DNA from: Opitutia bacterium
Lineage (GTDB): Bacteria > Verrucomicrobiota > Verrucomicrobiia > Opitutales > Opitutaceae
Length of the DNA: 18,411 nucleotides
Assembly (NCBI GenBank): GCA_003157575.1
Contig: PMKA01000425.1
Coordinates: 4,223-22,633 of the forward strand
Reading direction: 5' to 3'
Positions 12,101 to 18,411 of this stretch are shown here, in pieces. The notes under the pieces are model-generated. The model worked only from the letters and a program-made list of their open reading frames with translations, had not been told where the DNA came from and searched no databases. The translations under genes and the position numbers were made by a program. The first letter of the stretch is position 1. Every line of letters starts with the position of its first letter.

Positions 12101-15044
12101 GCTGCACGTCGTGCTTTATCGCGTCGAGGAAAAGAGCGTGCGCGAGCTGTTGTCGCGACACGTGGCCCGGTATCGCAACACACCGGTCTTCACGCAGGTG
12201 ATTGCGAGGGACATCGTCACGCCGTTCTCCGGGACGCTGGAGGCGAAGGGCTGCGGACGTTACGTCGCGGTGGCCACGCTGGGCGACGGGGCGGCGGCTC
12301 CCCGGGCAAGCGACGACGCCTACGTCTGGCGCGACGAGCGGGCGGAGTTCGCCCAGTGGGACGACGCAACGATCGACCTGAAGCCGGACCGCGAATCGTA
12401 CCGCGAGGGAGACACGGCGCACGTTGCGCTGCTCGCGCCGTTCGCGGGGCGGTGCTGGGTCACGGTTGAAACCGGCCGCCTCCTGTACAGCAAGGTTCTC
12501 ACGCTCCCGGCCAACGCGAGCGGTATTGATATTCCTGTGACACCCGCGATGCATCCCAACGCCTATGTCAGCGCGTATCTCTTCCGGCCGTCCGGCGCCG
12601 GCGGGCCGGCGGAGCGCATCGGAAGCTGCGAACTGCGGGTCGCGCGCCCCGAAACGCGCCTCGATATCGCAACCGAACTCGCGGCCCCGAGCGTGGAGCC
12701 CGGAAACCCCGTCCGGGGAACCGTGACGGTCAAATCCGGAGGCCGCCCCGCAGCGGACGCGGAGGTCACGGTCTTCGCGGTCGACGAATCGGTGCTACAA
12801 TACGGCCGGTGGTCGCTCCCCGATCCGGACGAGGTGTCCTTTCCCCGTGTCGAACACGAGGTCGAGACGTCGAGCGGACTGCGCGAATTCGAACAACGGG
12901 ACAAGGACCCGCCCCTCTTTCAAAAAGGATTCGTGCTCGGCGACGGTGGAACGGCATGGCGGAACCGGTTCCCTCGCTCCCGGTTCCGCTCCCTGGCGTT
13001 CTGGCAGGGCCGCCTGAAGACGGACGCGGACGGACGCACGCACTTCGCGTTCGACGCTCCGGACAACCTGACCGCCTACCGCATCGTCGTCGTCGCGCAC
13101 CGCGGCGCGGAGGCTTTCGGCCGGGGCTCGTGTCTCGTGCAGGTCGCGCGCCGGCTTCAGGCGGAGCCCGCATTGCCGCGTTTCGTGCGCGCGGGGGACG
13201 ACGTCGATCTGCGCGTGGTGCTCCGCCAGCGCGAGGCGGTCCGGCTTCCCGTCCACGTCGAATGCACTGTGGACGGGGCGGTCGTCGGCGGGGCCGTCGG
13301 CGCCGACGCGATCCTCGATCAAGGGCTGCCGCTCCCCGTGGTCTTCAGGGCGAAGGTCGGCGCGGAAAGCACGAAGCTACGGGTGAAATTCGCCGTCCGT
13401 GCGGGCGGCGGTCCGGGTGGAATGGGCGGGCCGCCCCTGTTGGGCGACGAAGTCGAAATCGAAATCCCGGTGCGCGCCGCCACGGTCGTCCGGCGCGACA
13501 GCGCCTCGGGGGAGATCCCGACGGAGGGCTGGTCGCCCGCGGCGGCGCTGCCCGCCCCCTGCCGCGAGGCGACGGGGAGCGTCGACCTGGTGATTTCGCG
13601 TTCCCCGTGGCTGCCGCTTTTTGAAGGCCTGCCGCGCCTGCTCGATTATCCACACGGCTGCTGTGAACAGGTCTCCTCCCGGGTGCTCTCCTATGCGCTC
13701 ATGGCGGGCCTGCTCCGGACGCTTCCGGACGGCGCCGCGCGCGCGCCGGATTACGAGCGCCGGGTGACCGAGGGCCTGGCCCGTCTCGCCCGGGCGCAGC
13801 TGCCGGAAGGCGACATGCCGTACTGGCCGGGTGGAGACACCGCGCACCCGTTCGTCACAATCCAGACCGCGTGGGCGGCGGCCGAGGCCCGGCGTTCCGG
13901 TCTGGGCGTGTCGGCGGGGTTTGCGGCGCGCCTGCAGGAGGCGCTGACCCGCATCGTGCGCCGGCAGGACGGCGTGCGCGTGGACGCCGCGCAGCGGGCG
14001 TTTGCGCTGATGGTGTTCGCGTCCCTCGATGCCGGCACGAAACCCGCGGCCGAAGCGCTGGAGATCTACCAGCAACGAGACGAGCTCGGCGACGACGGAC
14101 GCGCGTTCCTGGCGCTCGCGCTGCACCGCCTCGACATTCTCCCGGACGAGAAGAGGCAGCTGCTCGCCGAATTGGACCGGGAGCCGCTGGCGGCGGCCTT
14201 CGAGCCGGCTCTCTTCAACTCGCCCGCGCGGACGGCCGCGCTGCGGATCTGCGCCCGTGCGGAGATTCAGGGCCGGACGTGGACGGAATCCGTGCGGGCG
14301 GAACAACGCCGGCTTCTCGCAACCCTCACGGCGCAGTCGCACGACTTCTCAACGCAGGAAAACCTCTGGATGCTGCTCGCGTTCCGGGCGCTCGTTCGCG
14401 CCGGGACGGATGCCCCCGGGCCGGCGTTGAGCCCGCCGTATCCCGGAAGCATGGCCTCGGCGGACGGAGAATCGGCAGGCTGGCACGACCAGCCGTTGGC
14501 CGGGTTTCTGAAACGCTTTGGGGAGCCGGCGTCCGCCGCCGGCGGGCGGACGTATTATCTACGGGCAACGTACCAGCTGCCGGGCCGAGAGGAGCGCGAC
14601 GACCGCGGTTTCCGCATCGAGCGCGTCGTCCGGAACCTCACCGCGCCTGGGCGCGACGGTTCAGCCGCCGCCCCGTGCCGCATCGGCGACGAACTCATGG
14701 TTACCTTCCGTGTGGTCGCGGAACGCGCACAGGCCTACGTCGCGATGGAGGAATCGTTGCCCGCCGCATTCGAGACGGTGGACCCGGACTATTATCGCGC
14801 GACCCACCGCGAGCGGATGGCCGTTGGCGGAGGAGACCGTGAGCCGGGCCTGTCCCACTGGGAAAAACGCGACGACCGCACGCTCTGGTATTTCGACTCG
14901 ATGGACGCCGGTGCGCAGAGTTATTCCGTGATCGTGCGGGTGACGTCGACGGGGCGGTTTCACTGGCCCGGTGCGATTATCTCCCCCATGTACGACCACC
15001 GGTTTTCCGGGATCAGCCAAGGCCAGGAGATCGAGGTTCGCTGA
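9099..15044 (+). CDS. Bacterial alpha-2-macroglobulin lipoprotein (YfhM-like) with repeat-derived insertions
   Basis: 1981 residues, longer than the 1653 of E. coli YfhM. Bacterial alpha-2-macroglobulins are thought to trap attacking proteases in the periplasm: cleavage of a bait region exposes a thioester that bonds the protease. Seen here are a hydrophobic segment with lipobox ACAGC (lipid cysteine about 96), macroglobulin-like beta domains (about 110-710), the MG motif TDRSIYRPGE (721-730), FAVDESVL near 1228, the alpha-2-macroglobulin family core FWQGRLKTDADGRTHFAFDA (from about 1298) and the thioester motif GCCEQ with cysteines at 1521 and 1522. An all-helical thioester domain follows (to about 1800), then C-terminal beta domains. 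The start overlaps the previous stop (ATGA). Two oddities stand out: about 75-90 residues separate this start from the lipoprotein signal, and residues about 168-198 contain a genomic palindrome. Both look like translated repeat DNA. pbpC follows after three bases. Confidence 0.92.
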   Translation: MNGVHRWKSLRRLTGLFFGAVEPLLIPILVAEGNGRNGEKENRQGKPSQSSPFPTGKILVFGISCKQAPTARTKRFWTRLALPLLLGWMAFACAGCGRGKQALPENTLDVSPNAGGVLAATRAVHRWHEDDDEATGSRPLRRGDSLTISFPLPMAASTGFDRHIVVGISPGNATGASRLQTETPLQSQTRGGTPGLESPVQMVPALALDFVWRSATEGEVTITGRPAPMTGYRLRLRHGLCDVAGAPVDAPGWGVSWTPAPFNVQLEGWYRCAPSDLDCPLSAQPVFGLRFSHPVSADDVAGTVVWRDETEKTVASDVRMATQEDPAAAMRFEVTPRRPLEAGRRYELLVENTPCALGGGTLPYPFVFPLGRTQPMEIERVSAYQQPLTGAFLAVVFNQSVDPATAPSRAFSVTPAVEIQRTEAQGDELRLFGAFVPGVRYTVRIAAGIGGRRGFALAKPETWHATFHAKRPAVILPRSILTTSATAGLTVDFTQVNTGVLHWRLADVPPEDILAVRARLDEYRVWSKIQPDPNSGRNEVRLDQTRLLVPALKLPVRAEGDFAAAGGDQEVPRSLAFTPQQLPSGVYLLEIAGPTDDGRVAGNRALLLVNREFLVWKQTPGGLLGRIFDVVSGDPVAGAGLQILGHDGALRGEATTDAEGAFSIVPASLSDYVEMEVVLIRRGDSLSAHFADLGAGLRSYHSWRQSPAANHGKPARQWLFTDRSIYRPGETIKVQGILRRVGEEGRLELPPAGEPVAWQLKRTAQDEPVLTGKSVLTETGSWEAALALPENITTGRYDLEAAGSRCAVKIDEFRAPAFSVETQPLEVAGGPRSRIRVVSHYFHGAPNANALVRWRAVWSAHVPCCSDDLNGAFLRTSDYCSPDKELRRPAWADGSEERRASDEEARSLSFDGAAALDANGTVELESAAAFPAKERAAFAKVSWEISVIAADGQTVAAEQNQIIPLARAQPALSLEATAHGSEVELKVQALDGEGGLVPGVPLHVVLYRVEEKSVRELLSRHVARYRNTPVFTQVIARDIVTPFSGTLEAKGCGRYVAVATLGDGAAAPRASDDAYVWRDERAEFAQWDDATIDLKPDRESYREGDTAHVALLAPFAGRCWVTVETGRLLYSKVLTLPANASGIDIPVTPAMHPNAYVSAYLFRPSGAGGPAERIGSCELRVARPETRLDIATELAAPSVEPGNPVRGTVTVKSGGRPAADAEVTVFAVDESVLQYGRWSLPDPDEVSFPRVEHEVETSSGLREFEQRDKDPPLFQKGFVLGDGGTAWRNRFPRSRFRSLAFWQGRLKTDADGRTHFAFDAPDNLTAYRIVVVAHRGAEAFGRGSCLVQVARRLQAEPALPRFVRAGDDVDLRVVLRQREAVRLPVHVECTVDGAVVGGAVGADAILDQGLPLPVVFRAKVGAESTKLRVKFAVRAGGGPGGMGGPPLLGDEVEIEIPVRAATVVRRDSASGEIPTEGWSPAAALPAPCREATGSVDLVISRSPWLPLFEGLPRLLDYPHGCCEQVSSRVLSYALMAGLLRTLPDGAARAPDYERRVTEGLARLARAQLPEGDMPYWPGGDTAHPFVTIQTAWAAAEARRSGLGVSAGFAARLQEALTRIVRRQDGVRVDAAQRAFALMVFASLDAGTKPAAEALEIYQQRDELGDDGRAFLALALHRLDILPDEKRQLLAELDREPLAAAFEPALFNSPARTAALRICARAEIQGRTWTESVRAEQRRLLATLTAQSHDFSTQENLWMLLAFRALVRAGTDAPGPALSPPYPGSMASADGESAGWHDQPLAGFLKRFGEPASAAGGRTYYLRATYQLPGREERDDRGFRIERVVRNLTAPGRDGSAAAPCRIGDELMVTFRVVAERAQAYVAMEESLPAAFETVDPDYYRATHRERMAVGGGDREPGLSHWEKRDDRTLWYFDSMDAGAQSYSVIVRVTSTGRFHWPGAIISPMYDHRFSGISQGQEIEVR
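9158..9216 (+). repeat. AAGGCAAC dispersed repeat, copy B (inside the macroglobulin ORF)
   Basis: Contains GTGGAGCCACTCCTAATTCC and, from 9187, TTGCAGAAGGCAACGGAAG and AAACGGAGAA. It aligns with the reverse complement of 6079-6127. It is translated in frame as residues about 21-39 (VEPLLIPILVAEGNGRNGE) of the macroglobulin. Confidence 0.6.
9205..9258. repeat. Long inverted repeat enclosing a second hairpin
   Basis: GAAACGGAGAA (9205-9215) is the exact reverse complement of TTCTCCGTTTC (9248-9258). Inside the loop, AGGG (9229-9232) pairs with CCCT (9237-9240) around AAAG. The 5' arm is the tail of copy B. The structure suggests that the inserted repeat unit is itself palindromic. Confidence 0.55.
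9289..9300. repeat. CCTGC-AA-GCAGG hairpin before the lipoprotein signal
   Basis: A perfect 5-base stem with a two-base spacer, within CTCCTGCAAGCAGGCTCCTA. I recognise this wording as similar to the GGAGCCTGCTTGCAGG-type palindromes that recur in intergenic DNA of several bacteria. It is translated as SCKQA, shortly before the hydrophobic segment of the macroglobulin signal. Confidence 0.4.
9613..9632. repeat. ACGCGACG hairpin, copy 2 (in the macroglobulin ORF)
   Basis: Arms ACGCGACG (9613-9620) and CGTCGCGT (9625-9632) with loop GGGG. The arms are identical to those at 5996-6015. It is translated in frame as NATGASR (residues about 172-178), within a polar segment (TETPLQSQTRGGTPG) unlike the surrounding beta domain. 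Confidence 0.65.
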
Positions 15045-15047
15045 GAC

Positions 15048-17366
15048 ATGTCCAGGCAGCCCTCACTTCCCCGCCTGCGGCGCCTTCGCCGGGTTCTTTT
15101 GCGGGCGACCCTTTTTACGCTGATTGCGCTGGTGGCGGCTGGCTCCGGGCTGTGGATCGCGACGTGGCTGGTGCCGCTGCCCACCGGGCTGTTTCAGCCG
15201 GCTGACCGCGCATTGGTTCTGGTCGACCGGGAAGGCAGGGAGATCGCTGTCGTGGCCGGCATGCGCGCCCGCGTTTCGGAGGCAGCGATCCTGGAAGAAA
15301 TGGGAACATGGCTGCCGCGGATCACAGTCGCGCTTGAAGACCGGCGGTTCTGGAGGCACTGCGGCATCGATTTTCACGCATTGCTTGGCGCGGCCTGGAG
15401 GAACCTCCGCTCGGGGCGGATCGTTTCGGGCGGCTCGACCATCGCCCAGCAGCTCGTCAAGAACGCGCGCGGCCGCCACGGCTGGCGTTGGTCCGACAAG
15501 CTTTACGAGTCGCTCGCAGCGGTCCGGCTCACGCGTGTCTGGCCGCGCGAGCGCATCCTGGAGGAGTATCTCAACCGGATCGATTACGGCAACCGCCGGC
15601 TCGGTCCGCGGGCGGCGGCGCAAGCCTATTTCTCAAAGGAGCCGGCCGACCTGGACATCGCCGAGGCGATCTATCTCGCCGGGTTGCCCCAGGCGCCCAC
15701 CCGATTCAATCCCTGGTCAAAATCGGAGCGGTCTGCGAAACGCTACGCGCGCTCGCTCGAACAGCTTGTCGGGCAACGTGTGTTGAGTGCGAAGATCGGG
15801 GCCGAACTTGCGGCCGCCCCGCCACCCGTGTTGCGACGGGCGCCGCCAAACGAAGCGCCCCATTTTGTGGATGCCTTGCTCGCGCGCGATCCCTGGCTCA
15901 CGGAACCGGGGGCGCATCTTCCCGGCGCCACAGCCGGGCGGGTTGCAACCACGCTCGACCTCGCGCTTCAACGTCAGGTGGCCGCACTCGTGCGCCGGCA
16001 CGTCGACCGGCTGACGGGCCGCGGAGTGGGACAGGCGGCGGCTGTGGTCCTCGACAACCGCGACGGCTCCGTGCTCGCGCTCGTGGGCTCGGCCGACTAC
16101 GCCGGTCCCAAGGGGCAGAACAACGGCGCATTGCTGCCGCGGAGCTGCGGTTCGGTGCTGAAGCCGTTTCTTTACCTTGAGGCGATCGACCGCCGGATTC
16201 TCACCGCGGCGTCGGTGCTGCCCGACACCCCGGATGCGATCCGCGCGGCATATTTGGATTACGATCCCCGCAACTTCGACGAACGTTACCTCGGCCCCGT
16301 GCGGGTGCGCGAGGCTCTGGGCAACTCCCTTAATGTCCCGGCCGTCTTCACGCTCAGCCGGGTCGGAGCCAGGAGCTTCTTCGAACGCCTGCATGACTGG
16401 GGCTTTGTTTTTCCCCGTGGCCTGCGCGAATACGGCGCGGGGCTCATCCTGGGCAACGCCGAACCACGTCTGATCGATCTTGCGGCGGCGTTTGCAGGGA
16501 TCGCAGCGGAAGGACGCGTGCCCGCATGGCGGCTGCTGGCGGACGATCCTCGAACCGGCCGGGTTGTCGCCTCGCCCGAGGCCGCGGCGATCGTGGCCGA
16601 CATGCTTTGCGATGACGATGCCCGGCGCCGGGCGTTCGGGCGCGGATCGCCGCTTGCAGTGCCCGTGCGCGTGCCCTGCAAGACCGGCACCAGTTCGGGA
16701 TTTCGCGACGCGTGGACCGTCGGCGCGACCAGCCGCCATACGGTGGCAGTCTGGGCCGGCAATTTTGACGGACGCCCGATGGATGCGACGAGCTCGATCG
16801 AGGCCGCGGCGCCGCTTTGGAGAGAGATAGTCGACCTGTTGCTGGTCCGGGACGACGGAGTGCCGCCGCCGTGCGAAGGCGGGAAGCTCGTGCGCAGAAG
16901 CGTCTGCCGCCTGACCGGACGCATTCCGACGCCGGACAGCCCGGGTATCGTGAACGAATGGTTTCTCGCCGGGACGGAGCCTGTCGAATCAGCCTCGGTG
17001 TGGCTGAGGACGGGGCCGGGCGGAACCCGCCTTGTCCTCCCTGGGGAGTATCAAGCCTGGTGTGCAAGTCCGCACAATTTCCTCGGAGCCGAGGTGGAAG
17101 CGATGAAGCGACTGATCGTCCGCACCCCGACCGACGGTGGGCAGTACATGATGGATTCCAGCCTCTCGCCGGAACAACAGATGATGCTTCTTGAGGCGCT
17201 TTCCCCCACCGGCGCCGCGGTAATCTGGACGGTCGCCGGCAGGCCGGTGGCGCCGGCGGGTGCGGCCTTTCTCTGGAAACTCCAGCCCGGCCGGCACGTC
17301 GCCACCGCAGTGTCAGGCGGGCTGTCGGCCTCCGCCCGTTTCGACGTCCAGGGACCAAAACCCTGA
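15048..17366 (+). CDS. pbpC: Penicillin-binding protein 1C (bifunctional glycosyltransferase/transpeptidase)
   Basis: 772 residues, the usual size of PBP1C. An N-terminal membrane anchor lies at about 17-40 (LLRATLFTLIALVAAGSGLWIATW). The GT51 glycosyltransferase domain (about 60-230) has EDRRFWRHCGID with catalytic E97, GGSTIAQQLVKNARGR and RERILEEYLNRIDYGN. The transpeptidase domain (about 295-600) has the three active-site motifs: SxxK as SVLK (369-372), SxN as SLN (427-429) and KTG (545-547, in CKTGTSSGFRDAW). The C-terminal part (about 645-770) fits the PBP1C-specific beta domain. The enzyme polymerises and cross-links peptidoglycan in the periplasm. The ATG is three bases after the macroglobulin stop. 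The macroglobulin-pbpC pairing is known from E. coli yfhM/pbpC. All catalytic motifs are intact, so it should be active. Confidence 0.95.
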   Translation: MSRQPSLPRLRRLRRVLLRATLFTLIALVAAGSGLWIATWLVPLPTGLFQPADRALVLVDREGREIAVVAGMRARVSEAAILEEMGTWLPRITVALEDRRFWRHCGIDFHALLGAAWRNLRSGRIVSGGSTIAQQLVKNARGRHGWRWSDKLYESLAAVRLTRVWPRERILEEYLNRIDYGNRRLGPRAAAQAYFSKEPADLDIAEAIYLAGLPQAPTRFNPWSKSERSAKRYARSLEQLVGQRVLSAKIGAELAAAPPPVLRRAPPNEAPHFVDALLARDPWLTEPGAHLPGATAGRVATTLDLALQRQVAALVRRHVDRLTGRGVGQAAAVVLDNRDGSVLALVGSADYAGPKGQNNGALLPRSCGSVLKPFLYLEAIDRRILTAASVLPDTPDAIRAAYLDYDPRNFDERYLGPVRVREALGNSLNVPAVFTLSRVGARSFFERLHDWGFVFPRGLREYGAGLILGNAEPRLIDLAAAFAGIAAEGRVPAWRLLADDPRTGRVVASPEAAAIVADMLCDDDARRRAFGRGSPLAVPVRVPCKTGTSSGFRDAWTVGATSRHTVAVWAGNFDGRPMDATSSIEAAAPLWREIVDLLLVRDDGVPPPCEGGKLVRRSVCRLTGRIPTPDSPGIVNEWFLAGTEPVESASVWLRTGPGGTRLVLPGEYQAWCASPHNFLGAEVEAMKRLIVRTPTDGGQYMMDSSLSPEQQMMLLEALSPTGAAVIWTVAGRPVAPAGAAFLWKLQPGRHVATAVSGGLSASARFDVQGPKP

Positions 17367-17375
17367 GCCCCTGCT

Positions 17376-17405
17376 CAAGGCAACAAAAGGAACCAAGATC
17401 GATTT
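17376..17405 (+). repeat. AAGGCAAC dispersed repeat, copy C (after pbpC)
   Basis: CTCAAGGCAACAAAAGGAAC followed by CAAGATCGAT begins about ten bases after the pbpC stop. It shares AAGGCAAC and AGATCGAT with the minus-strand copy at 6079-6106 at matching positions. It is the weakest of the four copies. Confidence 0.4.
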
Positions 17406-17492
17406 CCCCGACACGATCCGCTGCTGGTGCAGGACGGCCGCGGCATTTTAACGGAGCCTATCGGCCAAGCCCGAAGACTCCTGTCCATGCCC

Positions 17493-17511
17493 CCGGCCGG
17501 AGGGCTGCCGG
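17493..17511 (+). terminator. Weak hairpin downstream of the operon
   Basis: CCGGC (17493-17497) pairs with GCCGG (17507-17511), about 130 bases after the pbpC stop. No T-tract follows. It may end the operon transcript or be incidental in GC-rich DNA. Confidence 0.2.
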
Positions 17512-17529
17512 TGCGAAACCGCATTCCAG

Positions 17530-17967
17530 TCAACCGACAGAGGCTTTCTTCCGTCGCCGCGTCTTCGCCGTCGCAAGGCCACGCTTTTTGTCGGCCGCCT
17601 CGCGGCGCAGGCGTTCGACCATCATCCGGCCCGCGAGCTCCCCGACCGCCTCTTCGCTCACCGACGGAAACAACTCCATCACTTCACACAAATGGGACAG
17701 AAGAACCGTCCCGTCCAATCCGCGCTTGTGATTCCGCCTCACCTGTTTCGGCCTCCCGGTCTTTCCCGTCTTCCGAACCTCCGGTCCGCGACCGGTTCCG
17801 TATCCGCCGTCCGGAGGTTTCCGACGACCGCCTGTTTGACGTCGATGCACGGCTTGATGCTTCGTTGATGGAGGCGCGATACCTCGACCCGCCAGGAGGT
17901 TATGGAATTCGCGTTCCGACAGCCCCTTCGTCCGCCCGGCGGAGGCGCCACCGGCCTCAGTTGCCAC
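17530..17967 (-). CDS. Doubtful hypothetical protein with basic C-terminus
   Basis: A 145-codon frame, convergent with pbpC. The C-terminal half looks coding: a basic stretch TGRPKQVRRNHKRG, an amphipathic helix LLSHLCEVMELFPSVSEEAVGELAGRMMVERLRREAADKK, and a lysine/arginine tail TAKTRRRKKASVG. This could be a small nucleic-acid-binding protein. The N-terminal half is less convincing, and a neighbouring frame of the same strand also reads sensibly there (CIDVKQAVVGNLRTADTEPVA). The gene may therefore be frameshifted, or start further in at a GTG. I recognise no family. Confidence 0.35.
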   Translation of the reverse strand: MATEAGGASAGRTKGLSEREFHNLLAGRGIAPPSTKHQAVHRRQTGGRRKPPDGGYGTGRGPEVRKTGKTGRPKQVRRNHKRGLDGTVLLSHLCEVMELFPSVSEEAVGELAGRMMVERLRREAADKKRGLATAKTRRRKKASVG

Positions 17968-18218
17968 TCGTCTGCCTCTCGCGGCAGACCCGGTAGGCGC
18001 CGAGCATCTCGCGGGGATAGAGCGTCTAACCGGCGAGTAGGAAGTCGTCGGTTTCTGGCGGACAGGAAGTCACCTCTTCTTCGGTGGATTTTCTTCCTGG
18101 ATTCCCAAGAAAAAGATCTTCTTCCCGTGCGTGGTTTTTCTTCCCCGCTGGCCTCTGTGACCGTGGCCTGAGGGCAAGGCGGGATTGAACGCGGAGCCGG
18201 CGTTTCGGATGCAGGACG
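17968..18218. other. Gene-poor stretch before the window-edge gene
   Basis: No coding signal was found on either strand. It contains a pyrimidine-rich tract (about 18070-18150) and two occurrences of AGGAAGTC about 30 bases apart. No transposon end or target duplication can be recognised. Confidence 0.4.
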
Positions 18219-18411
18219 ATGCATCCGAAGGGATCGTGCAAGTGCCTTTATTGTCCTGCGTTCTTCATTCCCGACGCCCGGAACCGTGGGCGTCAGCATT
18301 CGTGCGGCAGGCCCGAATGCCGGAAGGCGAGCAAAGCGGCGAGCCAGCGTGTCTGGCTCAACAAGCCCGAGAACAAGGAGCACTTCAGCGGCCCGGAAAA
18401 TGTCGACCGGG
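18219..18411 (+). CDS. Cysteine-rich transposon-associated hypothetical protein (5' part)
   Basis: 64 codons from the ATG at 18219, open to the window end, so the C-terminus is missing. The N-terminus carries CKCLYC and then HSCGRPEC, a likely zinc ribbon (cysteines within the first 35 residues). It continues RKASKAASQRVWLNKPEN and HFSGPENVDR. I recognise this order (CxxC, CxxxxC, KASKAASQRxWLxKPEN, FxGPxNV) from small proteins that recur next to transposase genes in Verrucomicrobia, Planctomycetes and Deltaproteobacteria. The role is unknown. AGGA lies only two bases before the ATG, so the start could be elsewhere. It suggests that a mobile element begins to the right of the window. Confidence 0.65.
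   Translation, partial: MHPKGSCKCLYCPAFFIPDARNRGRQHSCGRPECRKASKAASQRVWLNKPENKEHFSGPENVDR

Noticed and set aside
13410..13440. Glycine-rich stretch in the macroglobulin (AGGGPGGMGGPP) as another repeat insertion
   Set aside because: No second copy seen in the window. It may be a simple linker.

Overview
The window is a high-GC stretch of bacterial chromosome, most likely from the Verrucomicrobiota (PVC group). The lineage call is inference. It rests on a LamG protein with a PEP-CTERM tail, a proline-rich exported protein of a type I associate with Opitutus-like genomes, few Shine-Dalgarno sites, and many short palindromic repeats between genes. No rRNA, tRNA or CRISPR array was seen.

Layout. 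207-1064 (+) encodes an exported LamG/PEP-CTERM protein. 1220-1858 (-) is a lineage-specific exported protein. 2039-3738 (+) holds a small two-helix membrane protein, a CbpA-type DnaJ co-chaperone and its modulator CbpM. 3735-5646 (-) holds a lipoprotein built from about ten 47-residue TPR-like repeats, then a small membrane protein. 5647-6188 has no convincing gene and is a mosaic of palindromes and short repeats. 6189-7331 (-) is AmrS, the radical SAM enzyme of the AmmeMemoRadiSam group. 7573-17366 (+) is a tightly spaced three-gene operon: a membrane-anchored helical-repeat protein, a giant alpha-2-macroglobulin lipoprotein with a thioester motif, and penicillin-binding protein 1C. From 17367 on the DNA is poorly coding, with one doubtful ORF on the minus strand. 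A cysteine-rich protein of a kind often found near transposons begins at 18219 and runs off the edge.

How the genes work together. The alpha-2-macroglobulin/PBP1C pair is an established bacterial partnership, thought to join protease trapping to peptidoglycan repair. Here a TPR-like protein is translationally coupled in front of it by an ATGA overlap. CbpA and CbpM form a co-chaperone/inhibitor pair.

The most notable signal is a set of dispersed repeats. One family (core AAGGCAAC followed by purine-rich sequence) has about four copies. A hairpin with arms ACGCGACG/CGTCGCGT has two. Members of both lie in non-coding DNA, and also in frame inside the alpha-2-macroglobulin gene: once between its coupled start codon and its lipoprotein signal, and once near residue 170. 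The repeats appear to have entered a working gene and become translated peptide.
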